From: Dolomedes plantarius
Taxonomy: Eukaryota; Arthropoda; Arachnida; Araneae; Dolomedidae
Direction of reading: 5' to 3'
Assembly: GCA_907164885.2 (NCBI GenBank)
Contig: OU015501.1
Span: 61,565,619 to 61,629,618 of the forward strand
DNA: 64,000 nt
Shown here: positions 1 through 10,445 of the stretch, piece after piece
Numbering within the stretch: the first letter of the stretch is position 1
How the letters are laid out: each line of letters starts with the position of its first letter
Notes under the pieces: model-generated
Seen by the model: the letters and a program-made list of their open reading frames with translations, nothing else
Databases searched by the model: none
What the model was told of the DNA's origin: nothing
Program-made: the position numbers and the translations under genes

Positions 1-90
1 ACTCCCGCCATTACCTGCTCTCATATGAAGTTCATCTCTATTGAACTGCCCTGGAAAGCAGTGTGGGACTGCTTTCCAGCCACTACGGAA

Positions 91-272
91 GTAGCTGGAC
101 GGCTTTCCAGCTACTTTCCAGCTACTACGAAGCGAGCTCTAGAATTCAAGCTGTTACAAAGCAATGTCGTTGGAATCAGAAAGTAGCTGGACGGCTTTCC
201 AGCTACTTTCCGGCTACTACGAAGCGAACTCCAGAATTCAAGTTGTTACAAAACAGTCATTGGAATCAGAAA
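91..272. repeat. Two tandem copies of a ~91-bp unit
   Basis: A unit beginning GTAGCTGGACGGCTTTCCAG spans 91-182 (92 bp) and is repeated at 183-272 (90 bp) with a handful of substitutions. A partial, more diverged copy of its start lies just upstream around 61-90. Each unit contains a small inverted motif (AGCTGG...CCAGCT). The array may continue to the left of the window. No protein is evident; the open frame across it is a by-product of the repeat. Confidence 0.8.
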
Positions 273-964
273 GAAATGAATTTTTACTAGTTTAGTGCAG
301 TAATTTAATACCTCTAAACACTTAGTGAATTTAAACGTTTTGTAATTTGATTTAGAAACTCTTAGGACCGTTATAGTAAGTATTTTTATGTATGTTTTGA
401 AATAGACCAAAAATTATTGGTAGTTCGCTTTCAGTTATTTCCGTTTGTTGTTATTTACGAACATTTAAAGTGCAATGAATGGCACAAGTCTTATTAAAAA
501 AGGTTACATCCTTAAGTTATACACAATAAAATATATTTATAGAATTCTTTTTTCTTATATACGTACGTGCATGTATTACTTTACAGAATTTACCCTGCAA
601 TATTTTAAAATTATGTGTACGAATACACGCCAAAACGAGCCGTGGGACAAAGATATTTGGCAAACTGCCTGGTCTCGCATTAATATTTCAAAGAATATTC
701 TATAAACACTTATTTCATTATTTCATTACTGTTCAGACTGCAAAGTAGTGTTTGTTCTAAACATAGTGCATCTAAAAATCTAAGTACTGAGTAAAATTAA
801 TGGAGTATTCATCAGGAATGAAGCTCAGAATGGTGAATTAAATGTGTGGAAAATTCAGCAAACTCTCAGAGTCAGCGATTCTCAAGGTATCCCGATTCGC
901 TGTTCTGAGGAGCTCCTCACTTTCGACCACAAGCGCAAACACATGTATAATCATGTAAAACAGG

Positions 965-1011
965 CCACACACACACACATTATATATATATATGTATATA
1001 TGTGTGTGTGT
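965..1011. repeat. Compound (CA)n(TA)n(TG)n microsatellite
   Basis: A CA run passes into TA and then TG repeats. The tract is nearly self-complementary and could form a cruciform. Confidence 0.9.
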
Positions 1012-1120
1012 TAAGAATTAATTAGAAAAAGAATAATAATTAAACAATTTACAGGGGGCTTCAGAATAATCAAATTTCTAGAATTAAATCTCATTAATTA
1101 TCGTATTTTGAAACGCGCCA

Positions 1121-1160
1121 ATTCTCAATCCTAAAGGAGGGAAATCCTCTTTTTGAGAAT
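1121..1160. repeat. Short hairpin
   Basis: ATTCTCAA (1121-1128) pairs perfectly with TTGAGAAT (1153-1160). An inner GGA/TCC pair sits within the 24-base loop. It lies in a mildly GC-richer patch and its function is unknown. Confidence 0.6.
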
Positions 1161-2501
1161 CTAAAAATAGTATCAAACTTAGCCGCGCCCATTCCCCATC
1201 TCAGGAGCAGACGTCATGAGCATGAGCAGTAGTTTTAGAAGCTTTTGAGACAATAGGTAATATATTTATAGAATCGGTAGGCAGACCGAGACGATTTTTC
1301 AATGACAGCAGTCACACTTTAGGACTGCTCCACGTTTGAGTAGGGCGGGCGCTACGATGTGCGTCATCTTGGAGGGTTGGTTTACGTGAAGTTGGAAGAA
1401 ATAAGAAATATATCAAAAAGGATTATTGTGTGTGTTTGACTCTTGAACTGCCTTCCACTACGCTGCAATTCAACTAAATGATTATATATGACTGCAACAA
1501 CTTCCATTATAGCGGGTGTAGTACCACGCCCGTCATATATATATATGACAGAATTCACACATATGCCCGAAGCCTATATGGACATGGTCTGGAACTTCCG
1601 GCCAGGGGGCATTATAAACAACAACAACAACAACAAGACATCGAGAGGGGTACTTGTGTAAATTGTCGTTACGGTTCAGCAAAGTTTCAACCATACTTGC
1701 TTTATTTGTCTTATAAAACTGGACCAATCTAAAACCATTAGTGATTTTTTTTTCTAATGAGGCTGCGTGAGTTTAACTTCAGATGCTGCCTCTACTGACG
1801 AAGTTACGTAAAATTGACTATGCCCCTTTTCGAAGGTTTAGTACAGATGGGACCCCTGCAAACGTACTGGACAGCAGAAATATCAAAATTGAGTGTAGAA
1901 ACTTCAAATGTTACACAATATTTACACGGTAATAAAAATGTTCATTCAATTGTTAATTTCCTTATCATGATATTCAAATTTTTGCACGAGCTTTTGAAAC
2001 AAAGTCGGACAAACTTCCTACATCGTGCTGAACTATCTGGACGGAATAAAATGGCTACTGCTTCTCCCTGAGCTCTGTCAAGTGTTCCAAACTCGAGTTA
2101 ATCTTTAAAGGACATCATCGCATTTAAACCGCTGCCGCTTCGAGAAACTCATCATAAGAACAGTCCAGCGTTATATGGTTGTAAGGTTCAATCCTTATGC
2201 ACCTGAAAAAAATAACCAAATATTTTCCCTGAGCACTCCCTAGGGATCTAGAGCTGAAATTAAATCGATAAATGATTGGGAACAGATGATATCATGGAAC
2301 TTAATAATGGGATAGTCAAAGTAATGTCCTCAATGAACCTAGACCTCTGATAGCTGACCATGGATAGTTACACAAACTTCAGATAACACTAGAATGGACA
2401 CAATTCTTGATTCTTGGTCTAACATAATATTCCTTCTTAAGAAATATTTAAAAAAATTCTAAATTTTACAGTTATCGAAGATGTATAATTCAAATATGGC
2501 A

Positions 2502-2665
2502 GTTTGGTTTGGTTTGGAGCGCTACGGTCAATTTTTGCTACACGAGGGCTAATTAGACCGGGACCTACTGCTTAAAGCCGATTCTGAACGACTACAGACG
2601 TCCATGTCAAGAGTGGGATTCGAACCCACAGACTTTGGTACCGAATGCCAGTCAAACATGTCAAG
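2502..2665 (-). mobile_element. tRNA-derived SINE (family with CCAAACCAAAC tail)
   Basis: Read on the minus strand, the copy starts with a tRNA-like head. The T-arm is perfect: GTGGG, loop TTCGAAT, CCCAC (complement of 2613-2629), and it carries a Pol III B box GGTTCGAATCC. A candidate A box (TGGCATTCGG) lies about 30 bases upstream. The body contains GGTCCCGGTCTAATTAGCCC and ends in a (CCAAA)n-like tail. A second copy of the body lies at 14774-14889 on the plus strand. Transcription by RNA polymerase III and LINE-driven retrotransposition are inferred from the SINE class. Confidence 0.75.
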
Positions 2666-2805
2666 AAATTTCTAAAAATTGAAAAATTTGTTTGATTGTA
2701 CAAAAGATGGGTTAATAAATAATGTAAATCCTGAATAATTTTCTTTTTTTTTACTACCTACAAGCTTAATGTAATATATGTACAAAATAATTTGACATAT
2801 ATTAA

Positions 2806-4638
2806 CCTTTTACACGCCGCACTATGATCGAAATGTAATACAAACTATTTATTGATAAAAAATCACATGAAAACTCAAATTTAAGAATTATGAGTAATTT
2901 TTTTTTCAAAAAATTTTTTGTTTATGATTTACAACATGTACAAAAAACTTTGGAACATTGGCGGGAAACAGCTTTTTTTTCACACGTTTTTATAAAACAT
3001 GATTAACGACCTTTAAATTTAAATTTCGATTTTTGTGCCCAATTTTTTAGTAGTTATAAGCAAATTTCTAAAAGTTATTCAGAAATAACACAGGTTAAGT
3101 AGAAAAATAGTCGGGATACGCCCGTCGAAGTGTGGTGGTGCTCAAGAGCTACGTCAGTTAAACTTGTCAATAGGTGCGACGAAGCTTTCAAAAGAAAAAT
3201 ATTTCCCACTAAATTAAAAAAATAATTATAAAGATGATGAGCAGGAATTACTACATTTAAACAATATTACAATTATTTATTAGCATTTAATCAAATAATT
3301 AAAACATCTTTATAAATTTAAACATCATTAGAAAGATTATTTGTTACTTTCGAAGTAACAAACAATCTGTGTATCAAAATTCACAGCACAATAATCATAT
3401 GAATGAAAATCTAAAAAATACAAGGAGAAAAAAAAACTTAACAAAATTCTTTAAAACAAGAAAAAGAAAACAAAAAATAATTATTGCTCTTAGCTTTTAT
3501 GCTCTCCGTTTTTGCTATTGTGCATGGTAGTTAGGAAAGTATTTCTTATGCAGTCTTTTCTCACACTAAAAACATTTTTCTCTAGTATTCTTTCGGCATA
3601 CAACACAACTTCCTTGTGTTGATGGCACAAGATAATGTGCATATGATTGTCTCAAAGATTCATAGCAATGTGCGTGAGGTCCAGGACTAGAGAGGATTTT
3701 CAGTTTCATGCGAAGCAAACACAAAGTTACTTCTCTCCGGAAACTGAGATGTGATAGTTCTGCTGTTGTACCGTTGTGTAAATGTAAATGCAAAAGCGAT
3801 CCAGCAGCGACAGCCATGTTTAGCGCATTGCTAAATAGATTCCAAAACCATTTTTTGTTTGTAAACTTAGGTCGAGATGATTCAAGATGTTTGTCTAGTA
3901 AATTGACACCTCCCATTCCCTCATTGTACATTTTTATCAGATGTGGCTGAGAAAACATGAATTCTCTTTTTTTTTGTACTCGACTAAATTGCTTGGTTTT
4001 ACTGATAGGCTCATGTGTAAAATAATTGAATGTTATAGTTACTACAGCACTATCTTTCCAGAGACAAATGTAAACTTGACTGTCACTTCGGTACTAAAAA
4101 TTTCCTCTTTGCCATTTTGAGACCTCCATTGGTGATTTGAGAGGGCATCTTCCTGTCCGAAATTTCCGAATCGTACCAGTTGCTTTGATACCCTTTTCAG
4201 ACAACTCAGCAAACAGTTTATGTGATGAGAAAAAGTTGTCAAAGAAAATTTCATGCTTCTCTGGATTTTCAACACTGGATAGAAGCTCCCACATAACTCA
4301 GAACAGATCCAAGAGGAGATTTTTCTATTTCTGAACTTTTCTACCAACTGTTCTACCAACAAAATGATCATTGTTAATTACTCCCACTTCATCATTTGTT
4401 TAATTTTGAATTTTATATGAACTTTTAAATTTTGTTCGACGAAAAGTTAGAAAAATCCAAAATTGCAATCCCCCCCCCTTGACACTATTTATTTTATTAA
4501 CGTAACCTCAATGCCAAAAAATCAATCCATACTTTCTTTCTAAGTAATAATTTTTTATAGAGCAATGCGAATAAAATTGTATTTTTCACAGAATTTTGAA
4601 GTTGATGTTCCCTTTCGGCAACATTGGCGTGTAAAAGG
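2806..4638 (-). mobile_element. piggyBac element, internally deleted, with TTAA flanks
   Basis: A perfect 13-bp inverted repeat, CCTTTTACACGCC at 2806-2818 and its complement at 4626-4638, is flanked directly by TTAA on both sides (2802-2805 and 4639-4642). TTAA duplication is the signature of piggyBac insertion. The 1,833-bp body encodes, on the minus strand, only the C-terminal half of a piggyBac transposase. About 700 bp of non-coding sequence lies between the transposase end and the left terminus. The motif ACATTGGCG recurs inside both ends, as subterminal repeats do in this family. The element is shorter than a typical autonomous copy, consistent with loss of the N-terminal half. Confidence 0.88.
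3515..4372 (-). pseudogene. piggyBac transposase, C-terminal half, disrupted
   Basis: piggyBac (DDE_Tnp_1_7 type) transposase relic. Reading from the right: KHEIFFDNFFSS holds the second catalytic Asp (near 4230). A short frame with WKDS (near 4040) carries the third catalytic Asp. QPHLIKMYNEGMGGV then matches the conserved YNxxMGGVDLLD block near 3920. The C-terminal cysteine-rich zinc-binding region (CVVCRKNTREKCF) is interrupted by a TAG at 3566-3568, after which the same frame runs another 16 codons to a TAG at 3515-3517. The fragments lie in different frames, so frameshifts separate them. The N-terminal half, including the first catalytic Asp, is absent. It cannot encode an active enzyme. 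Confidence 0.85.
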
Positions 4639-4796
4639 TTAATAAAAATAAATTTTTTAACACAGTACCCTTTATGATAGACCCAGAATTTTTTTCTATG
4701 ACATTCATTAAAGTCATGGATTTACTGTACTAAAATTATATGCTTCTTTTCAGCCAACTTTTGATCTCAGACATAAGTTTTTGACCGAAGTAAATA

Positions 4797-4963
4797 CACT
4801 CATGGACAAAAAAATTAGCGCACCAAGAAATAATTGCGGGATCGTAACGAAACTTGCAATGAAGGTACATGTCGGGGAGATATGCAAATGATTAGAAATG
4901 CAGCGTGATTGCGCATTATGTATAGCCGGTAGAGGGCGTTGAACATCGTACTCTGTGGAGTAT
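4797..4963. repeat. Left terminal inverted repeat of the Tc1-type element
   Basis: 167 bp; the mate is 6043-6209. It contains the last codons and the stop of the transposase, so the two repeats are under different constraint. ATATGCAAAT, an octamer-like sequence, occurs in both. Confidence 0.92.
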
Positions 4964-5977
4964 TGGACCCCCTCTAGCGCGAATGCACAATGTGATACGG
5001 TCGGGCATTGAGTCATACAAGTTCTGTATGATGTCTTGAGACATTTCGTTCCACAATTGCTGTAACCTTGCCTCTAGTTCGTTCAAACTCGTGGGATGCC
5101 CAACTCGTCGTCCCAAATGATCCCAGATATGCTCGATTGGAGACAAATCTGGGGATCGGGCAGGCCAAGGAAGGGTAGTAACAGTGCGGAGACAGTCTTG
5201 TGACACCCTTGCCGTATGAGGCCGAGCATTGTCTTGTTGAAAAATAGCTCCTGGGAGCCGTTGCATGAGTGGCAACACATGTGGTTGCAGGATTTCATGA
5301 ACATACCGCTGGGCTGTCATGGTGCCACGGAACAATACTAGGGGTGACCGTGTATTGTAGGCAATGGCACCCCATACCATCACACCAGCTGTGAGAGCGA
5401 CGTGTCGCTGTACAGCAAAGGCAAGATTGAAGCGTTCACCACGGGCTCTCCACACACGAACACGATTGTCATCACTGCCGAGATTGAATCTGGATTCGTC
5501 GCTAAAGACGACCTGGTTCCATTCCGCTGCAGTCCAGTTTCCTCGTGCGCGGCAAAACTCCAAACGGAGGCGTCGATGGGTGGACGTCAAGGTCAGCACA
5601 CGTAATGGGCGCCGCGATACCAACTGTCCTTCAGCCAGGCGCCTTCGTATGGTTCGAGAAGACACAGAGGCCCCTAGTGAAGGTGCTACCTGTGCCTGGA
5701 TGGCGGCCGATGAAGCAGTTGGCTGTACGCGTGCATTTCTTATGATGTGGCGGTCTTCTCGACGACTGGTCTGTCGAGGGCGTCCTGAGCCTGGTCTTCT
5801 TGTACATGACATCTCTCGGGTCCACAGGTCCCAACACCTCCTCACAACACAATCAGAGCGGCCTAATTGACGAGCTATTCGCCTAGCTGACCACCCAGCT
5901 TCCATCATCCCGACGATTCTCCCCCTCTCAAACTGCGACAACTGGTTATATTGTCTTCGAACACGGCGTAATGGCAT
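4916..5977 (-). CDS. Tc1-type DDE transposase, apparently intact
   Basis: A 353-residue transposase of the Tc1/mariner superfamily. It would bind the element's inverted repeats in the nucleus and catalyse cut-and-paste transposition into TA. Residues about 10-50 form a first helix-turn-helix (FERGRIVGMMEAGWSARRIA), GSGRPR at about 63-68 is an AT-hook-like GRPR linker, and a second DNA-binding helical region covers about 75-120. The catalytic acidic residues are D160 (VVFSDESRF), D249 (FQQDNARPH) and E282 (SPDLSPIEHIW). D249 and E282 are separated by 32 residues rather than the 34 of classical Tc1. The start ATG at 5977 gives the expected MPLRR-type N-terminus. The C-terminus runs past the usual ARGGP end into the left inverted repeat, ending STGYT. 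No stop or frameshift was seen. Confidence 0.93.
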   Translation of the reverse strand: MPLRRVRRQYNQLSQFERGRIVGMMEAGWSARRIARQLGRSDCVVRRCWDLWTREMSCTRRPGSGRPRQTSRREDRHIIRNARVQPTASSAAIQAQVAPSLGASVSSRTIRRRLAEGQLVSRRPLRVLTLTSTHRRLRLEFCRARGNWTAAEWNQVVFSDESRFNLGSDDNRVRVWRARGERFNLAFAVQRHVALTAGVMVWGAIAYNTRSPLVLFRGTMTAQRYVHEILQPHVLPLMQRLPGAIFQQDNARPHTARVSQDCLRTVTTLPWPARSPDLSPIEHIWDHLGRRVGHPTSLNELEARLQQLWNEMSQDIIQNLYDSMPDRITLCIRARGGPILHRVRCSTPSTGYT

Positions 5978-6042
5978 GTCTATCTCAGCTCTTCCTTTGT
6001 AAATGATTCAGCACACTCAAACAAGCTTTGGTTACCTGTTTT

Positions 6043-6209
6043 ATACTCCACAGAGTACGATGTTCAACGCCCTCTACTGGCTATACGTAATGCACAATCA
6101 CGCTGCATTTCTAATCATTTGCATATCTTCCCGACATGTACCTTCATTGCAAGTTTCGTTACGATCCCGCAATTATTTCTTGGTGCGCTAATTTTTTTGT
6201 CCATGAGTG
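6043..6209. repeat. Right terminal inverted repeat of the Tc1-type element
   Basis: 167 bp; mate of 4797-4963, with four differences seen by eye. It lies upstream of the transposase ATG and so presumably contains promoter and transposase-binding sites. Confidence 0.92.
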
Positions 6210-6211
6210 TA

Positions 6212-8470
6212 TTTCTTACTTGAAAAGCACTTTAACTCAAAAGATAAATAAAAATCAGGAAGTGCAAAGTTTGGGCTGCATGTTCAAAGTCAATCCGAGG
6301 GTTGGAATTCTACAGTCAGAACTCGACTGTGTGCCGTTTAGCATTATGAAATAAAGCTTGTTTTAGGATCTCCGTTTCTCCTGTTTGCTTATCTTAGCCT
6401 CTTTCAGGATAAACGGTTTCATTTCTTATTAGTGAAAATTCATTTCAAGAGAATCAATAAAAATGATCCCTTCATCAATTTATAGAAGGCAATAATCACA
6501 ATATCAATTCTATGCTCGAAGACGGTAGGATTTATGAGTTCATATCATTGACTGATGTTTCGAATAGAAATCATAATTGTATATTCAAGTCTCATCTCAG
6601 TTTACATTTCCCACAAATTCATCAGCTGATGTTCCACAAAATGGCTTCCGTAGTTTGCTGCAGATATCCTACGATAAAACTTTAAACATCTCCTCGTTAA
6701 CATCGTTATAAGTTTTAGAGTTGACATAGAGCTTTCCTTTAGGTTAAATAACCAATTCATTTTAAAACAATTTCTTATGAAACTTAAATGTCAGCTACTG
6801 TTACATTTTGCTGTTACATCATGCCGATTGCCTATATGTGGAACCACAAAAAATTCTTATAACTTCTGTTTATCGCTTGTGTTTCTTCGCAGTGCTCCTT
6901 CACATATTTCTAGTCACTCCTATTATTTCAATATTGTAGTGTCTTGCTCTTGCGCCGGACTTATATCACCAAAACCACATAACTGTTCAATAAAGAAAAG
7001 GAAATTTGCATATGGGAGTGATAGTGTGAAAAATATGAGCAGTTCCAGTAAAATAATTTGGGTTTTTATAGTATATAACAAGCATTTTGAAGAAACAAAG
7101 CCTAATTTCGCTTGCACAAGAGTTGTTTATGATATTTTTAGTCAAGCAAGAAAAAAAAATCAAGACAAAAAATTTAGAAAGGTAGAAAAATATATTTATC
7201 GGAATTAAAATTTTTATCTTGTATTATTAAACTTTAAAAAAGTTTTAAAATTATAGAGAACGAATATACATTTTCTTCATTTTGCTGCATAAAAATACCC
7301 ATACTTTTTATAATTAAAATTACAAAATCATAGACATATTTGTAAACTTACAGTGGAGTTACGTATCAATAAACCGATAGAAATATCGTAGTTACGTATT
7401 GTAAATATTGTAGGTCGAAATGAATCAATGATTACTATATCTTAGTTTAGCTCACAGTTGGGCAAAGTCATTAAGCCTATTTTGTAATAACGGTTTCCTT
7501 CTCACGTGTAATACACTAAAGGGTTGCGTGATCAAATTCAGCGTTGCCTTATGATTGCGTGGCTGCCTGGGAACTTCGGTTCGTTGCAGCTACTCAGCTT
7601 CACAAAAGAGCATTCCCACTATCGCATATCGCTAACCGACTAAAAGATGAAAATTCAAAATTCAATGTACGATCTTCACTGAAAGTGTAACGTAAAAATA
7701 TGGGGCGAAAAATTTTGTATCGAAACAACGTTAGTTGGGGACTGTCTGATCATGCGTTTATGAAGAAAATGAATTATGATAAATGAGGATAATTTCTTCC
7801 GAAGCTCTATTATCGCATTTTTCGGAGAGTGAGTCTTTTCCTGTTTTCTGGTAAGGAGTATTTTCTTTAATAAAGGGATTTTTTAATGACGTAATACTGT
7901 TGGATTTCATATTTAAAGCATATTTTGATGAAATAAGAACATGAAGATAAATATCAGACAAAATAATTATATACAAAACGTGTCAAATTATAGAGCATAC
8001 CTATTGTGATAACTCTCATGCACCAAGCAAGTATAGACTTATGTTTCAGGGATTCATATTACAGTCTCTTAAGAGAAACTATTCACTTAAGATAAGTCCG
8101 CATCAGAGGAAAAAATTCAATTCATTATTTAAATTTTTATCAATGATTGATAATTTGAAGTCAAACTAGACTTTTTCCCTTCTAAGCGGAATGTGTTGAT
8201 AGGCCTATCATTACATAAGTAACTTTTCTTGTTGCACTACATTTGGCGTATTTTTGTCACAAGATTCCTTAATTTCGCGCTACATACAGATGATTCTTGG
8301 TTTTTAGCGTTGAATTACGTTCCTCCATAACGGTCCTGTGGAAAGGAAAATTTCAGACGCTAAAACTGTCTGTCCGTTCGTCCACGCGAGTTATAATTTT
8401 GGCAGCACCCCAAACCCAATCTATCGCTCTGCAAGTTAAACAGAAAAGTACCAAGATGCGTCAAAATTTT

Positions 8471-8472
<2 letters not shown>
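6212..8472. other. Stretch without a recognisable gene
   Basis: AT-rich sequence with no supported gene. The longest open frame, 6777-7208 (+, 143 codons), has a mixed composition and matches no family I know. There are no splice-supported extensions or repeat ends I could define. Confidence 0.55.
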
Positions 8473-8549
<77 letters not shown>

Positions 8550-8569
8550 ACATATATATATGTATATAT

Positions 8570-8614
<45 letters not shown>

Positions 8615-8641
8615 GTACATATATAGATACATATATACATA
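8473..8641. repeat. Long (TA)n microsatellite with interruptions
   Basis: About 170 bp of TA dinucleotides with occasional TG, CA and AATA interruptions. The tyrosine/isoleucine-rich open frames on both strands are artefacts of this tract. Confidence 0.95.
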
Positions 8642-8828
8642 CAAAAGAAGTAAGCAACGATAAGTAATCTACGTTTATACCCCGCGGTAGTTTCATAAGT
8701 AGAGACTACCGGAATTTTTTTCTCTTTTATAACCTAGTTCAGTTGCAATAGACCTGTTACCAGTATGAATTACCAGTAAATTCTGCTTCTGAAATGTTCT
8801 CCCCCACTTCTGCAATTGCTACCTAGGC

Positions 8829-9142
8829 CAGAGGTTTTGTACCTTCAGCCTCGGTATTGGAATGTGCCCGACCATATTTTGAAATTTTACATATTACATA
8901 TTTCATTATTTACTGCATTGAGTAAAAATTTGTAAAACACGGTTCATGTTTCTACTTTTTTTTAATTACTTTCAAAACATTGTAATAATTTTAGAAGGTT
9001 GGCAACGTACTGTTGAATAAAAAATATTTCTATAATGTACGTAAATAATGATCATCGGTGATACAAAAACTATTGGTAGTGCTCGCCATGGTCTTTGAAA
9101 ACTTCGAAGTGTTCTCCACCACTGGAAGGTTGAGAATCACTG
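8829..9142. mobile_element. hAT-type MITE with imperfect 8-bp duplication
   Basis: The left end CAGAGGTTTTGTACCTTC and the complement of the right end, CAGTGATTCTCAACCTTC, resemble the hAT terminus CAGNGGTTCTCAACCTT. Flanking octamers ACCTAGGC (8821-8828) and ATCTAGAC (9143-9150) agree at six of eight positions, fitting an eroded 8-bp hAT duplication. The 314-bp interior shows no transposase. The termini are related to those of the hAT element at 17553-18179. Confidence 0.6.
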
Positions 9143-9270
9143 ATCTAGACTAAGGAGGCCAATAATGGGAGTGAATTGTAACTCCTTTTTCGTTCGGTAC
9201 AATGCAGATGCGAATATTCCTATAAGGGACTACTCTTATCAAATTACGTTCCGTGAAATTTTATCATCAA

Positions 9271-9342
9271 CTAGCTGAAAACCCGCACTTCGCTACGGAG
9301 TGCATTCAAATTAAGTGCAACGGTCAATGTATGCAATTAATG

Positions 9343-9412
<70 letters not shown>

Positions 9413-10103
9413 TTTGTATAATAAATACGACGATCAATGGATACAATTGATGTAAAAGAAACAAAAAAATATATTTATAAAAAAAGCATAAGAGATATTT
9501 TCATAGACAAAATAATGTAGAAGAAAATATTCAAATTAAGTCTACTAGGACATACTAAAAAATATAGTACAGTTAATATAGTACAGTTTGAGGAACATAT
9601 CTTTTACTGTATTTAAATATTTTTTTGAATAATGTCCAATCGTCTGCCGCATTAGCAAGGGAAAAAATATTTTTTGTCTATTTCATTGCTATGGACGTGA
9701 TGATAAATTTATTTAAAGTACCAGAAAAAGAAATCACGTGATCAGCATTTAATAAATTAAATTCTAAAAGTTAATATTTAAAAATTCACCAAAAATCAGA
9801 AAATGGAGGTAAAGATTCGAAAAAGATTTCATTTTAAAGGAATTTTTAGGATCTTTCTCGTGATATAAATTTATAACCCTCAAGTTATTATTTTAAATGC
9901 AAACTTAAAAAAGGTTACTAAAACAGCTTAAAAATTTAATTTAAAAAATCTAAGAAGAATTACAAAAATTTTTCTTAGTCCACCCTTACACTATGAGAAC
10001 AATCGCCATGCAAAATTTCAGCCCTTTAGGTCCAGCGGTTTAGTCTGTGCGTTCTATGTCATGAGTGAGTCAGTCAGTTACGGAACTGTTTTATATATAT
10101 AGA
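9271..10103 (-). mobile_element. Non-autonomous Helitron, copy 1
   Basis: Read on the minus strand it begins TCTATATATATAAAACAG (complement ending at 10103) and ends ...TTTTCAGCTAG (complement of 9271). It is inserted between A and T, as Helitrons are. The 3' end has GC-rich dyad symmetry (CCG...CGG) just before the CTAG terminus. A second copy lies at 44315-45142 on the plus strand and aligns along most of its length. No Rep/helicase is encoded, so mobility would depend on an autonomous partner. A TA/TG microsatellite expands the 3' part. Confidence 0.85.
9346..9420. repeat. (TA)n(TG)n microsatellite within the Helitron
   Basis: TA repeats pass into TG repeats and then TTTG. The tract lies inside Helitron copy 1 and has no equally long counterpart in copy 2. 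Confidence 0.93.
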
Positions 10104-10124
10104 TAGGCTAACTTTTTTGGTACA

Positions 10125-10445
10125 GGCACGGTGGCCCAGTTGCGAAACGCAGCGGGCCAGTGATCTGAACGTCACTGGTTTGATGCCCGTCGCTGACAAA
10201 TCCACCGCCATGTGCACTAATAGCGGCTGGTGCATGAAAAATCTGTCGCGGCTGAAATTTCCTCCAAGTTCTCAAATTTACCTCTGGAGGGGTGGGGTCA
10301 AGTGTACCGGTCTCGTCACTTGGTTCTAAATTACGAGACCGTCTTGTGGGGGGTAGTGCTGGCCACCTATACGGTGTGCCTTTAGATGAATGGCCAGCAG
10401 TCTCGTGGTGTACATACAGTCGAATGTCTAGCGACAAGTGCCTCT
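10125..10445 (+). mobile_element. tRNA-derived SINE-like element
   Basis: The head is tRNA-like. TGGCCCAGTTG at 10132-10142 fits the Pol III A box and GGTTTGATGCC at 10177-10187 fits the B box, 34 bases apart. A GCCC/GGGC pair and a CCAGTG/CACTGG pair resemble D-arm and anticodon-arm stems. The body from about 10249 to 10341 (ACCTCTGGAGG, GGTGGGGTCAAGTG) is shared in inverted orientation with 16457-16551, although the sequences beyond it differ. The element ends near an A-rich run at about 10455. The boundaries are approximate. Confidence 0.65.

Larger units (their letters stand above)
273..2501. other. Stretch without a recognisable gene
   Basis: AT-rich DNA. It holds a CA/TA/TG microsatellite, a short hairpin and an (AAC)n run at about 1618-1636 that follows a short GC-rich piece and may be a SINE tail. 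Open frames at 475-705, 1478-1732 and 1814-2071 are short, match nothing I recognise and have no supporting signals. Confidence 0.6.
4797..6209 (-). mobile_element. Full-length Tc1-type element with 167-bp terminal inverted repeats
   Basis: A 1,413-bp element bounded by TA dinucleotides (4795-4796 and 6210-6211), the standard Tc1/mariner target duplication. The ends begin CACTCATGGACAAAAAAATT. The inverted repeats are long, 4797-4963 and 6043-6209, both 167 bp. By eye they differ at only four positions, all transitions, about 97.6% identity. The transposase occupies nearly all the space between and its stop codon falls inside the left repeat. An intact reading frame and near-identical ends imply recent insertion. 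This is the best-preserved element in the window. Confidence 0.95.

Noticed and set aside
91..272. CRISPR-like interpretation of the short tandem repeats
   Set aside because: Units are contiguous without spacers, and the window is eukaryotic in character.
2180..2215. T-arm-like sequence TAAGGTTCAATCCTTA
   Set aside because: An isolated B-box-like hairpin without an A box or acceptor stem. Insufficient for a tRNA or SINE call.
5364..5870. 168-codon plus-strand frame across the Tc1-type element
   Set aside because: Antisense shadow of the intact transposase at 4916-5977.
6777..7208. 143-codon plus-strand open frame
   Set aside because: No family resemblance, no promoter or splice context, and composition follows the AT-rich background.
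8297..8696. Open frames rich in Tyr-Ile repeats on both strands (also near 25460-25740, 35350-35740, 38460-38690, 57820-58120, 58690-58970, 62134-62346)
   Set aside because: They are translations of TA/TG microsatellites, open in several frames at once, with no independent support.
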